Source: CALNZV01 sp942491115
Lineage (GTDB): Bacteria > Desulfobacterota > Desulfobacteria > Desulfobacterales > UBA5852
DNA: 64,000 bases
Reading direction: 5' to 3'
Assembly: GCA_942491115.1 (NCBI GenBank)
Contig: CALNZV010000006.1
Coordinates: forward strand, 62,001-126,000
The notes under the pieces are model-generated. The model ran no database searches, was not told the DNA's origin, and saw only the letters and a list, made by a program, of their open reading frames with translations. Shown in pieces: positions 1 to 9,096 of this stretch (positions within the stretch are counted from its first letter, which is position 1; the number at the start of each line of letters is the position of its first letter). A program made the translations under genes and the position numbers.

Positions 1-697
1 TGTAGGCCAGCCGGGTCCCGGACCGGGGAAGGGACTCCAGGGGCTGCTGGTGACGGTGCCTGATGTCGTTAAAAACACGGTTCGACACGGCGGTCACCGG
101 CAGTGATATCAGGGGGTAGATGCCGATCGTTCGGCGCCACAGGGAGTATTCGCTGGGGATATCGATGGCGGCCGACACCCGATGGGCCAATTCCGGATCC
201 TCGGCGGCCAGTCGGAACCCCTCGTCGGAGCAAGCCAGAACCCGGTCGGTTGCCTCGGTCCTGGGTTCGGGCAAACCGCTTTCAATGGCCAGGCGATGAA
301 ATGAATCCCCATCGAGGACAGCCATTTCCTTCTGTCTGGCCTCCAGATCCAGAAGGTGAAGATGAGCGATCCAGGCGGATCGCTCATCATTGGTGGACAG
401 CCGGTCCCCCATTGACGCCAGAAACCGGCTGGTTCTGAGATACGGGTAGCCTCGAATCCGAAAGACGGAGGTGTCGGTGGCATCGGCGTGGTCAACGGCC
501 TCATCCATTTTGGCCAAAAGGCTCCCGCATTCCAGAGGCGTTCTTGCGGTGGTCAAGGCGCCGGGACCCAGGCAGGCCGAGAGAAAAAGTAGCCATAGGG
601 AGACCACCCAGCCGCCACGGATGCGTTTCAGTCCGGACGCATCGTGGGTGGGGGAGATACGATGGGATAGGGTCGCCGGCAGCATGGACGTCTTCAT
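1..697 (-). CDS. Partial hypothetical lipoprotein (C-terminus cut by window edge)
   Basis: The reading frame is open from an ATG at 697 to the left edge (232 codons). The first 42 residues form a lipoprotein signal: basic stretch, hydrophobic run and an LSAC lipobox with Cys42. A second ATG lies at codon 5. A conserved-looking patch, FRIRGYPYLRTSRFLASM, follows around residues 75-95; I do not recognise the family. The start codon overlaps the stop of the upstream kinase gene (ATGA), so the two are probably translated together and the lipoprotein may act in the same envelope pathway. Function is unknown. Confidence 0.75.
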   Translation of the reverse strand, partial: MKTSMLPATLSHRISPTHDASGLKRIRGGWVVSLWLLFLSACLGPGALTTARTPLECGSLLAKMDEAVDHADATDTSVFRIRGYPYLRTSRFLASMGDRLSTNDERSAWIAHLHLLDLEARQKEMAVLDGDSFHRLAIESGLPEPRTEATDRVLACSDEGFRLAAEDPELAHRVSAAIDIPSEYSLWRRTIGIYPLISLPVTAVSNRVFNDIRHRHQQPLESLPRSGTRLAY

Positions 698-3042
698 CCC
701 TGCCACAGGGGTGGGTCCTGGGGAAGGGGGCTGTTGGAAAGCGTGTCGGCGGGGGGAGCCGAGACGGGATCCGAGTCCAGGATTTGGCGGATTTTGGCGT
801 CCAGTTCGTTTCTGAACACCGGTTTCAGGAGGATGTCCGACACCCCGCGGGACTGCAGATCAGTGGGGGAAAGGGTTTCACTGACTCCGGTGCACAGGAG
901 CACCGGCATCTCGGGATATATCCGTCTGGTTGCTTCCGCCAGTTCGATGCCGTCCATTTGCGGCATGGCATAGTCGGTAATCACCATGTCGAATCGAACT
1001 GCTGGGGTGTTGATCAGGTTCAGGGCTTCGGTTGCATTGTGGGCAACGCTCACCTCGTAGCCCAAACGGTTCAGCATTTTTTTGAACATGCCGAGATTGG
1101 TCTCTTCATCGTCGACGACGAGAATGCTCTCGCATCCTCCCGTGATCTGCGGAGGGGTCTCCGCGGCGGCGATATTGCCAGGCGGATCGATACAGGGCAG
1201 ATAGACCGAGAAACGGCTGCCCCGACCCAGGGTGCTGCTAATAAATATCCGCCCTTTGTGGCTGGTCACGATGCCGTGGACCACCGACAGTCCCAGTCCG
1301 GTGCCCTCACCCTGGGGCTTGGTGGTGAAATAAGGATCAAAAATCTTGTCGATCATGGTTTTGTCCACTCCGCAGCCAGTGTCCTCCACCGACAAAGACG
1401 CATAGGTGCCCTGGGGCATCCTGTAGCCGTCTTCCGGAGGGGCATCGCCGAAAGCGACCTCCTCTAATGCGATCGTCATGGTACCGCCTTTGTCGGCCAT
1501 GGCGTGGTAGGCGTTGGTCGCCAGATTCATGATCACCTGATGAATCTGACTTGGATCGCCCAACACCGGCCTGCAGGTTTTGGATATGTTGTTGACGATA
1601 TCCACTCTGGGAGGGATGGAGGCCCTCAGCAGTCGAATGGCCTCTCTGGCCACGATATGGATTCGAATGGGTCTATATTCGATTTCGCTCTGCCGGCTGA
1701 AGGCCAGAATCTGGCCGACGAGGTCTTTGGCCCGGGACGCGGCCTTGATGATTTCTCTGAGGCTTCTCTGCAACTGGCTGTGGTCGGGAGCTTCCAGAAG
1801 AGCGATTTCCGTGTGACCGATAATGGGGACAAGTATATTGTTGAAATCATGAGCGATGCCGCCTGCTAGGGACCCAATGGCTTCCATTTTTTGGGCCTGC
1901 CTGAGCTGTCGCTTCAATTCGCTCTCCTGGGTCATGTCCCTCTGGACCGACACATGATGGGTGATGCGGCCGTTGTCGTCCCGGATGGAGGCGACGGTGG
2001 CCTCTACCTCAAAAAGGTGACCCTGTTTGTTTCGGTCGACCAGGCGACCCGCCCAGTGCTCTCCGACACTCATTTTTTGTTTGATATCGGCAATGTAGGC
2101 GGCGTCATGCTGATCGCTGAGCAGCTGATTGGCAACGAGTCCGTTGACCTCGTCCCGCCGGTAACCGCTGATGCGCTCAAAGGCTGGATTCACATATTGA
2201 ATTCTGGCATCGGCATCGGTGATGACCACCGATTCGCTGGCCTGCTCGATGGCTGACCGAATGAGGCGCAGTTCTCTTTCCGTCTTTTTCCGCTCCTCGA
2301 TTTCCCGAACGAGTTCACGATTGGCTCTGGCAATTTCTTCGGTTCTCTCCTGGACCCGTTCCTCCAGTTCGGCATTCATTCTCTGGACGGTGTCTTTCTC
2401 CTCCTGCAGCAGGGTTGCTAGGAAAAAATCCCTTCGCTCCATCTTTTCGATCGAGTAGGCGGCGAACATGCCAATGACATTGGCGCCGACAAAGAAGAAA
2501 TTGTTGTTGATCAATACCGGCAGCGGCGTGTGGGTGAATCCGATAGCGGCGATTTGGTAGAGGAGAACCAGGGTCCAACAACCGGCGAGAGCCCAGATGA
2601 ACCGTGCTTTGACGAAGGTGTACCCGATAAAGATGACCAGGATCAGACCGGCGTAATAGACGTCGGTCACCGGCTGCGGTGCGGTGACGATCATGATGAT
2701 GATGCCCATTCCGCAAATGAGGATCAGGGCGGAGAGGCACGGCTGCATCAATAGGCGAAACTGTCGATGGCGGTGAGACATGGCGACGGTGATTACCATG
2801 GGAGCGATGACCGAGAAGCGAATCAGCCAAAAATGGAATTTGTGAGTCGGGGCGAGAACCGCGTCCAGAATACCGAAGAGGGCGTAGATACCAATGCCTA
2901 AAATCAGAGAAAACCGCATCTGGGTCAGAGACTTGGCGTAATAGTGCTTGAGGAAGTCCAACTCGAGGGCTGCACTGGGCCCGGAAAACGACAAGGTAAT
3001 GGGGTTGAGCACCATCTCCGATTCTGAACGATTATAGCTCAT
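694..3042 (-). CDS. Membrane-bound hybrid histidine kinase (7TM-like sensor, PAS, HisKA, HATPase, REC)
   Basis: A 782-residue sensor kinase. Residues about 45-205 hold five or six membrane helices with short loops, followed by a coiled coil (about 210-265, rich in E/R), a PAS domain (about 265-380), and a HisKA box with the phospho-histidine in GGIAHDFNNIL near residue 400. The ATPase shows the N box (NLATNAYHAM), DTGCGV, and GTGLGLSVV. A C-terminal receiver starts at ILVVDDEE and has the acceptor Asp in MVITDYAMPQMDG and the Lys in LLKPV. The AHDFNN type H-box is typical of PAS kinases that pass phosphate to their own receiver. No DNA-binding domain is attached and no partner regulator is adjacent, so the target is unknown. 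It is followed with 4-base overlap by a lipoprotein gene. Confidence 0.93.
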   Translation of the reverse strand: MSYNRSESEMVLNPITLSFSGPSAALELDFLKHYYAKSLTQMRFSLILGIGIYALFGILDAVLAPTHKFHFWLIRFSVIAPMVITVAMSHRHRQFRLLMQPCLSALILICGMGIIIMIVTAPQPVTDVYYAGLILVIFIGYTFVKARFIWALAGCWTLVLLYQIAAIGFTHTPLPVLINNNFFFVGANVIGMFAAYSIEKMERRDFFLATLLQEEKDTVQRMNAELEERVQERTEEIARANRELVREIEERKKTERELRLIRSAIEQASESVVITDADARIQYVNPAFERISGYRRDEVNGLVANQLLSDQHDAAYIADIKQKMSVGEHWAGRLVDRNKQGHLFEVEATVASIRDDNGRITHHVSVQRDMTQESELKRQLRQAQKMEAIGSLAGGIAHDFNNILVPIIGHTEIALLEAPDHSQLQRSLREIIKAASRAKDLVGQILAFSRQSEIEYRPIRIHIVAREAIRLLRASIPPRVDIVNNISKTCRPVLGDPSQIHQVIMNLATNAYHAMADKGGTMTIALEEVAFGDAPPEDGYRMPQGTYASLSVEDTGCGVDKTMIDKIFDPYFTTKPQGEGTGLGLSVVHGIVTSHKGRIFISSTLGRGSRFSVYLPCIDPPGNIAAAETPPQITGGCESILVVDDEETNLGMFKKMLNRLGYEVSVAHNATEALNLINTPAVRFDMVITDYAMPQMDGIELAEATRRIYPEMPVLLCTGVSETLSPTDLQSRGVSDILLKPVFRNELDAKIRQILDSDPVSAPPADTLSNSPLPQDPPLWQG

Positions 3043-3143
3043 CCCGTCGTCACCTGTGTGGTTTCGCCATCACCGTCGACGGCGCGTCTAACGGATGCCA
3101 TCGCCGGTGCGGGGTCAAAAAAGGTTAAACCGCCCCAATGGGA

Positions 3144-3779
3144 TCATTGGCTGGAGGCGGTCGGTAGCCCTGAACGGTCGATGATTTCATTCAAGAAGAC
3201 ATCCCCATCGCTCATATTGCCGACCTGATAGTACACCTGTTTCAACTGATCTTCATCGTCGTAGGCGATAGCGATAAAGGTCGGTGTCCGCTCGGCTTTC
3301 AGTGTCTTGGATATCTCCATGGAGGGGTCCGCAAAAAGCGGGAATCCGATATTGTAGGTTTTTCTGAAAATATCCACTTCGTACTCATTGTTTCCGACAC
3401 CGATGCCGATCATCTTGATTCTGTCCTTAAGGTCGGTCCGAGCGATGATTTGATCGAAGAGACGATTGACGTTGGGAGCCTCCCGCTGGCAGTGAGGACA
3501 GTACATGGAAAAGATTTCGATAATGAGAACCTGGGTATTGATGTCCTTCAGTGAAAAGGGGTCCTCGGCGCCGATGCCCAAGTAGTCCCTGGCTTCCGCT
3601 GTCTGAGGGATCGGCAGCTGGATATCGGAAAAGGAGTCCGTGGGCAAAGCTGCTTCTTCGGCTGTCGGCATGTCGATCTCCGTCCCCTGCCCAGACGGTC
3701 CCGGCGATGCGCAGGAGACGAGCGCCATTACCGTTCCCACCAGTACCATACCTATTCCCACTGCTGTTGCCCGTTTCAT
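3144..3779 (-). CDS. Thioredoxin-fold (TlpA/AhpC-like) lipoprotein
   Basis: A 211-residue exported protein. The start at 3779 is chosen because GGGAGG lies just upstream; an upstream in-frame extension lacks a ribosome site. The N-terminus is a lipoprotein signal with lipobox LVSC. The thioredoxin fold is recognised from the strand VLIIEIFSMYCPHC, whose CPHC is the redox-active pair, then a helix, and later GFPLFADPSMEISKTL and RTPTFIAI, which supplies the cis-Pro region. Such proteins reduce or oxidise cell-envelope thiols, or deliver electrons to peroxides. It stands alone between the kinase and an MFS gene, so its partner is not evident. Confidence 0.85.
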   Translation of the reverse strand: MKRATAVGIGMVLVGTVMALVSCASPGPSGQGTEIDMPTAEEAALPTDSFSDIQLPIPQTAEARDYLGIGAEDPFSLKDINTQVLIIEIFSMYCPHCQREAPNVNRLFDQIIARTDLKDRIKMIGIGVGNNEYEVDIFRKTYNIGFPLFADPSMEISKTLKAERTPTFIAIAYDDEDQLKQVYYQVGNMSDGDVFLNEIIDRSGLPTASSQ

Positions 3780-3908
3780 GGTTCCTCCCTTGCATCGGCG
3801 TCGAGACGAAGCCAGCCCGACCACCCCATTAGCGTATCGGTTATTACCGCTATCATAGATCCAAAGCAGAGGGTTTGCAAGTCCTTGAAGATACCAGCGA
3901 TCGAGATC

Positions 3909-5093
3909 TTACCACCGTCGATTCCCGGTCAAACCAACGTGCAGAGCGGCGCAGGCGGCCAGGGTGAGGCCGGCTGCGATCCCTGCGGTCAACGTGATGC
4001 CTCCGGTTTCCCAAACATGGCCACCCAATAGTGCTCCCGCCACCCGACCCATGCCGGCGGCGGCGAAATAGGCGGACATCATCGTCGCCCGATGGCCGGG
4101 AATGATCTCGGTCGTCAGGGATAGGGAGGTAACAATCGTGAATTCTGTGGACAAAAACACCAAAAACAGACCGGCAAGCGCCAAAGGCAGGGATGTTTCC
4201 GTCAGGGGAAGAACGGCGCAGGCCGCGGTGGCAACGAGGAGACCTCCGATAAGGGCCGATTTCTTCCCCAGCCGGTCTCCGAGCACCGCCGTGAGGCATT
4301 CTCCGCCCAATTCGGCAACCCCGATCAAGGCGGCACCCATTCCCAGCGCCGCAATTCGGAGCTGAAAGGTTGTTTCGAACCACACCCCGAAACTCACGAA
4401 AAGGACGTCGTTACCGGCGCTGATCAGAAAGGCGAAGGCCAGCAGGGCGACGGCATGGCGGTTGTGAACCAATTGGCTCCAGGGGCGGCCGACACTCGGG
4501 GTATGGGCGGTAGGGGGGCGGCGCCCCGGAGTCGCAGCAGGGACCATGGCCAGCCCTATGAAGCCAGCCACCCCGAGTACCCCCAGAAGCCAAAAGGCTG
4601 ATCGCCATCCGAATGCTTCGATCAGAAGCCCGATCAAGGGAATGCCGACAAGGGTGCTCCCAGCCCATGACATTTCTATAAGACCCACTACGAGCGCACG
4701 CCGGTCATAGGGAATCTTGTCACCGATGTCCGCTTGGATCGCCGGGTCGAAGATACCCTTTCCCAAGCCGGCGAGGGCCAGTGCCGTCAGGACGCCCCCG
4801 TATACTGGAAACGAAGCGCCCAGCAGCATACCAACGCCCACAAGGGCAAGGCCTCCCAGCATCATTGCCCGGTAGCCGATCCGATCTCCGATGGGGCCCA
4901 GCATCAACACTGCCAGCCCGGCCAACTGGTTGACGGCAATCACCGCGGTAACGGCGTTCAAGGGAACGTTCAGCCCCCTGCTGATGGCGGGTGCAAAAGG
5001 GTAGGCAAACCGTCTGGCCGTGTTGAGAATCAGGCGGCAGCCGCCGATCAATAGGAGATAGGGCCAAAGACTGCCGTCAACGGGAGGCGGCAT
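3909..5093 (-). CDS. MFS transporter
   Basis: About 394 residues with the twelve-helix pattern of the major facilitator superfamily. The loop between helices 2 and 3 contains GPIGDRIGYRAMMLGG, the family signature A motif (GxxxDRxGxR). Helices run from YLLLIGGCRLIL to the final ACAALHVGL. The start is uncertain: the frame stays open back to a TTG at 5207 with no ribosome site; the ATG at 5093, next to a GAG, fits the usual short cytoplasmic N-terminus. It is divergent from a TetR-family gene with about 500 bases between, which suggests TetR control of the efflux pump, but the substrate is unknown. Confidence 0.85.
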   Translation of the reverse strand: MPPPVDGSLWPYLLLIGGCRLILNTARRFAYPFAPAISRGLNVPLNAVTAVIAVNQLAGLAVLMLGPIGDRIGYRAMMLGGLALVGVGMLLGASFPVYGGVLTALALAGLGKGIFDPAIQADIGDKIPYDRRALVVGLIEMSWAGSTLVGIPLIGLLIEAFGWRSAFWLLGVLGVAGFIGLAMVPAATPGRRPPTAHTPSVGRPWSQLVHNRHAVALLAFAFLISAGNDVLFVSFGVWFETTFQLRIAALGMGAALIGVAELGGECLTAVLGDRLGKKSALIGGLLVATAACAVLPLTETSLPLALAGLFLVFLSTEFTIVTSLSLTTEIIPGHRATMMSAYFAAAGMGRVAGALLGGHVWETGGITLTAGIAAGLTLAACAALHVGLTGNRRW

Positions 5094-5597
5094 CTCAATG
5101 CCTGTTTCAGGGCTATCCTTGGGGATGTGGGTGGAATTGATGGGAACCCTCCGAAAGCCGCCGGCAGCCGATCGCACACCGATGACGATACTCAGATACC
5201 ATTGCAAGGGGCGGCGAAATACCGACAGCCGTTTGTTTTCAATAGTTTGAAACGGATCGGCGGGCGTGACGGTCCGCCTGCGTCCAGCCGGTGGCGGGGG
5301 CGGATCATCGGCTGCCGGTAGCCGACATTCTCCGGATGAGCAGGAGAGATGATCAGGATCGGGTCTGTCATTGACAATCGTTTCAGCATTGACTAAAGAC
5401 GTGGCTTTAGTGAGCGGTTAAAGTCGATCGGCTGCCTGGCTGATGATTTTTAGGCCGAGATTGCAGGGGGCTGCAACGCGCCTGGTGCAATCTGACGCAT
5501 ACGGATGGGTAGCCGACACATCCCCTGTGATCTGAGAGCCTGCTTTCAGCGCCGTACAACCACCAGGAATCATTACCCCAATCGGTCGGATAATAAA
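5094..5597. other. Divergent intergenic region between MFS and TetR genes
   Basis: About 500 bases with no credible gene. It should hold both promoters. The clearest element is the inverted repeat at 5392-5411. The segment 5094-5207 is open in frame with the MFS gene and could be an N-terminal extension. Confidence 0.5.
5392..5411. promoter_or_regulatory. Inverted repeat, candidate TetR operator
   Basis: ACTAAAG-acgtgg-CTTTAGT is a perfect 7-base inverted repeat with a 6-base spacer. Size and symmetry suit a TetR dimer, and it lies between the MFS and TetR starts. The assignment is positional inference. Confidence 0.45.
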
Positions 5598-6182
5598 ATG
5601 GGCAAAAAAAAAGACCTCATCAAGACGGCGATCCGGTTGTTCTCCACTCAGGGTTACGACGGTACCACAACCCTTCAAATCTCGAAGGAAGCGGGTGTCA
5701 CTGAACCCTTGATCTATTACCATTTCAAAGGCAAAGAGGAGCTGTTCACCCATATCTTGAGCGAGGCCTTCGACACCTACTACCTGCGATTGCAGAGTCT
5801 TGACCATGAGGGCGGAACGGAAATGTCGAAGATCGAGGCCCTCATCCATCTCAATCAGCAATTGGTGGAGGAAATGCCGCGGCGCTTGCGGCTGATTCTG
5901 AGCGCCTGTCCCGCCCGCATCAAGGATCCGGAGCATATCTGCCACAGTAAAATGAGACGTGTCTTCGACTGGCACTACGGTTTTCTGACCCGATGTCTGA
6001 CACGGGGGATCGAAACCGGGGAGTTTGTTGATCTGCCTGTCGAGGAGACGGCCGCCATTCTCATCTGCATGCTGAACGGCTTCAGTCGTCGGCGGTCCCT
6101 CTATTCGAAAGAAAACATCCGAGACTTACGCCAAGCGGCCATCGATTTTTGCAGACGAAGCCTTCTTTCTCCGTCCCAGTGA
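5598..6182 (+). CDS. TetR/AcrR family transcriptional regulator
   Basis: 194 residues. The N-terminal helix-turn-helix (about residues 5-50) reads AIRLFSTQGYDGTTTLQISKEAGVTEPLIYYHFKGKEEL across its length, with the classic YYHF recognition helix end. The C-terminal ligand domain has no close signature. The ATG at 5598 gives the normal short arm before the HTH; an upstream extension to 5505 is improbable. It likely represses itself and the divergent MFS transporter through the dyad at 5392-5411; the inducer is unknown. Confidence 0.9.
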   Translation: MGKKKDLIKTAIRLFSTQGYDGTTTLQISKEAGVTEPLIYYHFKGKEELFTHILSEAFDTYYLRLQSLDHEGGTEMSKIEALIHLNQQLVEEMPRRLRLILSACPARIKDPEHICHSKMRRVFDWHYGFLTRCLTRGIETGEFVDLPVEETAAILICMLNGFSRRRSLYSKENIRDLRQAAIDFCRRSLLSPSQ

Positions 6183-6568
6183 CTCTGGCAGTCCCCATGG
6201 GGCTTGAGCCTCACTGTCGGCCGTTCACCCCCGGTCCTGCCCGCTGGATTGGACGGGTTTTCGTGTGGGGTGGGCCGGATGGGTTGGGTGTCGGATAGGG
6301 TGCCCCGGCTTGGGATCCGCGATCGACCGGGACCGATCCGATCGGCGCTTCGAATCTGGCCTTCGGAGGATCGATCGGGTCTTTCAATGGTCCGACAGGG
6401 CCGGGTTCGACAGGGGCATCTTTTTGTGGTAGCCGTTTGAAGCAGCCTAGGAGTTCCACTTCGATCACCAGCGCACTTCCTGGTGCTGATGCCGTCAACC
6501 GAAGAAATGTGAGCGGTTTTTCCGGAAACGACCGGATGTTCACCTCATCTCAATCCGTGGAGCGGATC
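6183..6568. other. Intergenic stretch with only a doubtful minus-strand frame
   Basis: No convincing gene. A minus-strand frame (6211-6543) is treated separately. No terminator with a clear T-run was seen after the TetR gene. Confidence 0.4.
6211..6543 (-). CDS. Doubtful small open frame, hypothetical
   Basis: A 110-codon frame from a GTG at 6543. Residues about 9-32 (LTFLRLTASAPGSALVIEVELLG) alternate like beta strands and resemble the last strands of discoidin/F5-8-type domains. The rest is rich in Pro and charged residues and looks non-globular. No ribosome site is evident and the start lies 26 bases from the divergent gene at 6569. It may be a decayed C-terminal fragment of a larger exported protein, or not a gene at all. 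Confidence 0.25.
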   Translation of the reverse strand: MNIRSFPEKPLTFLRLTASAPGSALVIEVELLGCFKRLPQKDAPVEPGPVGPLKDPIDPPKARFEAPIGSVPVDRGSQAGAPYPTPNPSGPPHTKTRPIQRAGPGVNGRQ

Positions 6569-6814
6569 ATGGCGCGACAGAAGATCACCCCCTTGAACGT
6601 CCTTACGCATATCTTAGTCACACCTGACACCTACCGGGTCATGGCCGGCGTCCTGCTGGGGGTCCTCCTCATGCCGAGCCTGATCCCGGAGCAGACGACG
6701 GTGCTTGGCCGGTATGTTCTCTTTATCATGCTGGTGTGCATTGGCTGGGCCGTGTCCGCAGTGCCCGCCCGTTGGATTGCCAGAAAGCTTCAGGAGATGG
6801 TCCCGCGGGAATAA
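6569..6814 (+). CDS. Small membrane protein, hypothetical
   Basis: 81 residues with GGAG eight bases before the ATG. Two membrane helices are visible, around residues 24-41 (VMAGVLLGVLLMPSLI) and 49-68 (VLGRYVLFIMLVCIGWAVSA), followed by a basic tail. No family is recognised and no function is proposed. It is convergent with the YdcF-like gene. Confidence 0.65.
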   Translation: MARQKITPLNVLTHILVTPDTYRVMAGVLLGVLLMPSLIPEQTTVLGRYVLFIMLVCIGWAVSAVPARWIARKLQEMVPRE

Positions 6815-6843
6815 CTCGTCTGCCCTCGACCCTTTCCCTCGCT

Positions 6844-7599
6844 TCAATAGGCATATCGGTAAAAAAGAAGGCCCAGATACTCGTGGAGGGCCGTGGATAG
6901 TGCGGCATAGTTGCCCGGCAAATAATCCGGCCATCGATAGGTTTTCCCGCTCCAGGTGATGAAGCCGCAGGGGAAGGGCCGCACCGCCAAACCGACTTTC
7001 TCGAAACTCAAGAGGGTTCTTTTCATGTGAGCCGCCGAGGTGACCACGATGGGCCGCTCAAACCCTTTTTCTTCGCAGATTGCTTTCGAGAACAGTGCGT
7101 TTTCGATGGTATCCCGACTGTCCCCTTCGAGGAGAATTTGTGATTCAGGCACTCCCAGATCCACCAGCATCCGCTTATACACCGGACCCATGGCGTCTTC
7201 GTCTTCATAAACCCGACCACCGCTGAGGATGACTGGCGTGTTCAGTCGTTTCTGAAGTCTGGCCGTGGTGACGAGCCGATTCCACGATCCGTCGGTCGGT
7301 ATACCGGTGCCCGTTATATCCGGTGATCCCTCCTGAATGGCGCCTCCCATCATGATGATGACATCTGCCGATGGCGCTTCGGGGATGTGAAGCCCGGATT
7401 CGAGACCTCGATAGGCCATATCGGCTGTGGGACCCAGAGAGAGCCCCCAGAGAATCCCGCCCACGACGAGATAGGAAAGGGAGCGCTCAAGCCGGCCCCG
7501 GTATAGTCCCCACAGGCCGCCGAGCAATAGGATGGCAATCAATATGCCTGGCAGTGCCACAAAATGGCCGGCTATTTTTTTGGCAATAAACCAATCCAT
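6844..7599 (-). CDS. YdcF/ElyC-type DUF218 membrane protein
   Basis: 251 residues; AAGGAGG precedes the ATG at 7599 and excludes a longer upstream frame. Two N-terminal membrane helices (about 12-30 and 38-56) anchor a DUF218 domain recognised from DVIIMMGGAIQEG, LSGG, the acidic patch EDEDAMG, ESRDTIENA-like sequence (GDSRDTIENALFSKAI) and VVTSAAHMKRT. Family members such as ElyC and SanA affect envelope polysaccharide and peptidoglycan metabolism in Enterobacteria; the biochemical reaction is not firmly established. The domain is probably periplasmic. Confidence 0.85.
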   Translation of the reverse strand: MDWFIAKKIAGHFVALPGILIAILLLGGLWGLYRGRLERSLSYLVVGGILWGLSLGPTADMAYRGLESGLHIPEAPSADVIIMMGGAIQEGSPDITGTGIPTDGSWNRLVTTARLQKRLNTPVILSGGRVYEDEDAMGPVYKRMLVDLGVPESQILLEGDSRDTIENALFSKAICEEKGFERPIVVTSAAHMKRTLLSFEKVGLAVRPFPCGFITWSGKTYRWPDYLPGNYAALSTALHEYLGLLFYRYAY

Positions 7600-7722
7600 T
7601 CGGTCATCCTCCTTCGGATCAGGACATCGTTTTAAAACCCGCCCGCCGACGTGTCCGACGGTGCGGAGTAGCAGGCCGCCGTCAGATCTCAAGGGGCCTC
7701 AGCGAATCCGCCTGACATTTCA

Positions 7723-7765
7723 TTGACACAACTGATTGATCTTTTTATAGTCTTTGGTATATAAT
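7723..7765 (+). promoter_or_regulatory. Sigma-70-type promoters upstream of the sigma-54 activator
   Basis: TTGACA (7723-7728), 17 bases, TATAGT (7746-7751) is close to consensus. A second overlapping pair, TTGATC with an 18-base spacer and TATAAT (7760-7765), follows. They face the activator gene at 7880. Confidence 0.6.
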
Positions 7766-7879
7766 TCCCCATTTTGAATATATCATGCCCGATTGATCAG
7801 ATGGTGGGGGCGGCAGCGATCGACCCCCGATACCATGACTGTGACAGCACCTCGTTTTGACATCCTGAGGGGGAACGCC

Positions 7880-8878
7880 GTGAGTCGGATCGCAACAGAG
7901 ACTATTATCGGTCAAAGTCGAGCCATCCAGAAGGTTTTTCGACTGATTGATAAGATCGCTCCTAGCGACAGCACCGTTTTGATCACCGGAGAAACCGGCA
8001 CCGGCAAGGGGCTCGTCGCCCATGCCATCCATTCCAAGTCCCGGCGTCACAACGAATCGATGATTTCCATCAACTGCGGCGCCATTCCGGAAAATCTTCT
8101 GGAGAGCGAGTTGTTCGGGCATGTCAAAGGGGCCTTCACCGGTGCAACGGTCACCAAGACCGGTAAGTTTGAGTTGGCAAACGGCGGCACCATATTTCTC
8201 GACGAAATCGGTGATATGAGCCCGGATCTCCAGGTGAAGATCCTTCGAGTGCTGGAAGAGGGAGAGTTCGAAGCCGTTGGCGGCAATCGAACCCTACGGG
8301 TGGACGTCCGAATCATTGCCGCGACCCATAGAGATCTGGAAAAACGGGTCGAATCCGGGCGATTTCGTGAGGATTTGTTCTATCGGCTGTATGTCATTCC
8401 CCTGAAGCTCCCTCCACTTAGAGAGCGCACCGAGGACATCCCACTTCTGGTGAATTACTTTTTGGACCTGTTCAACGAAAAAACCGGTTCCGGGGTGGAA
8501 GGGGTATCCGCCGAAGCGCTGAACTGCCTGACCGCCCACTTATGGCCGGGCAACGTCCGGGAACTGAGAAACATGATGGAGCGTCTGGTGGTGTTGAAGG
8601 ACGGCGGCACGATTTTACCCGAGGACCTGCCTCCCAAGTTGAGGGGGCGGCAGGAATTCTCCTTTCAACATCCCTCGATTGCGGTCACGGACGAAGGGAT
8701 TTCGCTGAACACGGCTGTGACCGAGTTTGAGAAAGCTCTGATTATACAGTCACTCGAGAAAACCAACTGGGTGAAGAACAAGGCCGCAAAACTGCTTAAA
8801 CTGAACCGTACCACTTTGGTAGAGAAGATAAAGAGATATCGGCTCGATGGGGAAGGCAACTCAATGAATGCCCAGTGA
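7880..8878 (+). CDS. Sigma-54-dependent transcriptional activator lacking a receiver domain
   Basis: About 332 residues: AAA+ domain and a Fis-type helix-turn-helix only. The Walker A (GETGTGKG, residues 37-44), the sigma-54-contacting loop GAFTGA (84-89), Walker B (GGTIFLDEIGDMSP) and LWPGNVRELRN are all intact; the C-terminal HTH reads AAKLLKLNRTTLVEKIKRY. The GTG at 7880 is preceded by GAGGGGG; an ATG at 7835 is possible but lacks a ribosome site. With no N-terminal sensory domain it is either constitutively active or controlled in trans; the free receiver gene at 9097 is the obvious candidate. Confidence 0.92.
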   Translation: MSRIATETIIGQSRAIQKVFRLIDKIAPSDSTVLITGETGTGKGLVAHAIHSKSRRHNESMISINCGAIPENLLESELFGHVKGAFTGATVTKTGKFELANGGTIFLDEIGDMSPDLQVKILRVLEEGEFEAVGGNRTLRVDVRIIAATHRDLEKRVESGRFREDLFYRLYVIPLKLPPLRERTEDIPLLVNYFLDLFNEKTGSGVEGVSAEALNCLTAHLWPGNVRELRNMMERLVVLKDGGTILPEDLPPKLRGRQEFSFQHPSIAVTDEGISLNTAVTEFEKALIIQSLEKTNWVKNKAAKLLKLNRTTLVEKIKRYRLDGEGNSMNAQ

Positions 8879-9096
8879 GACTGGCCTCCGAACCCGATTG
8901 GGGATGACTCTGATAGCCTTCATGAACCACTGCCCAGAAAGGACCCCGTTGCCGACGGACTCGGCGGCAGTAGCTCTGCACTGGCTTGGCACATACGCAT
9001 TGCGATTGAGAAAGGCGCACAGTCACAGTGAACGGCGATACGGCGACATTTAGACTAGGGTTGCGATTTCCATAATTGACTGCCGGAGATGATCCC

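Noticed and set aside
544..1467. Plus-strand open frame of 307 codons
   Set aside because: Antisense to the hybrid kinase, no family pattern.
8978..9005. Possible sigma-54 promoter (TTGGCAC followed by TTGC) before the receiver gene
   Set aside because: The GG to GC spacing is 12 bases instead of the required 10.
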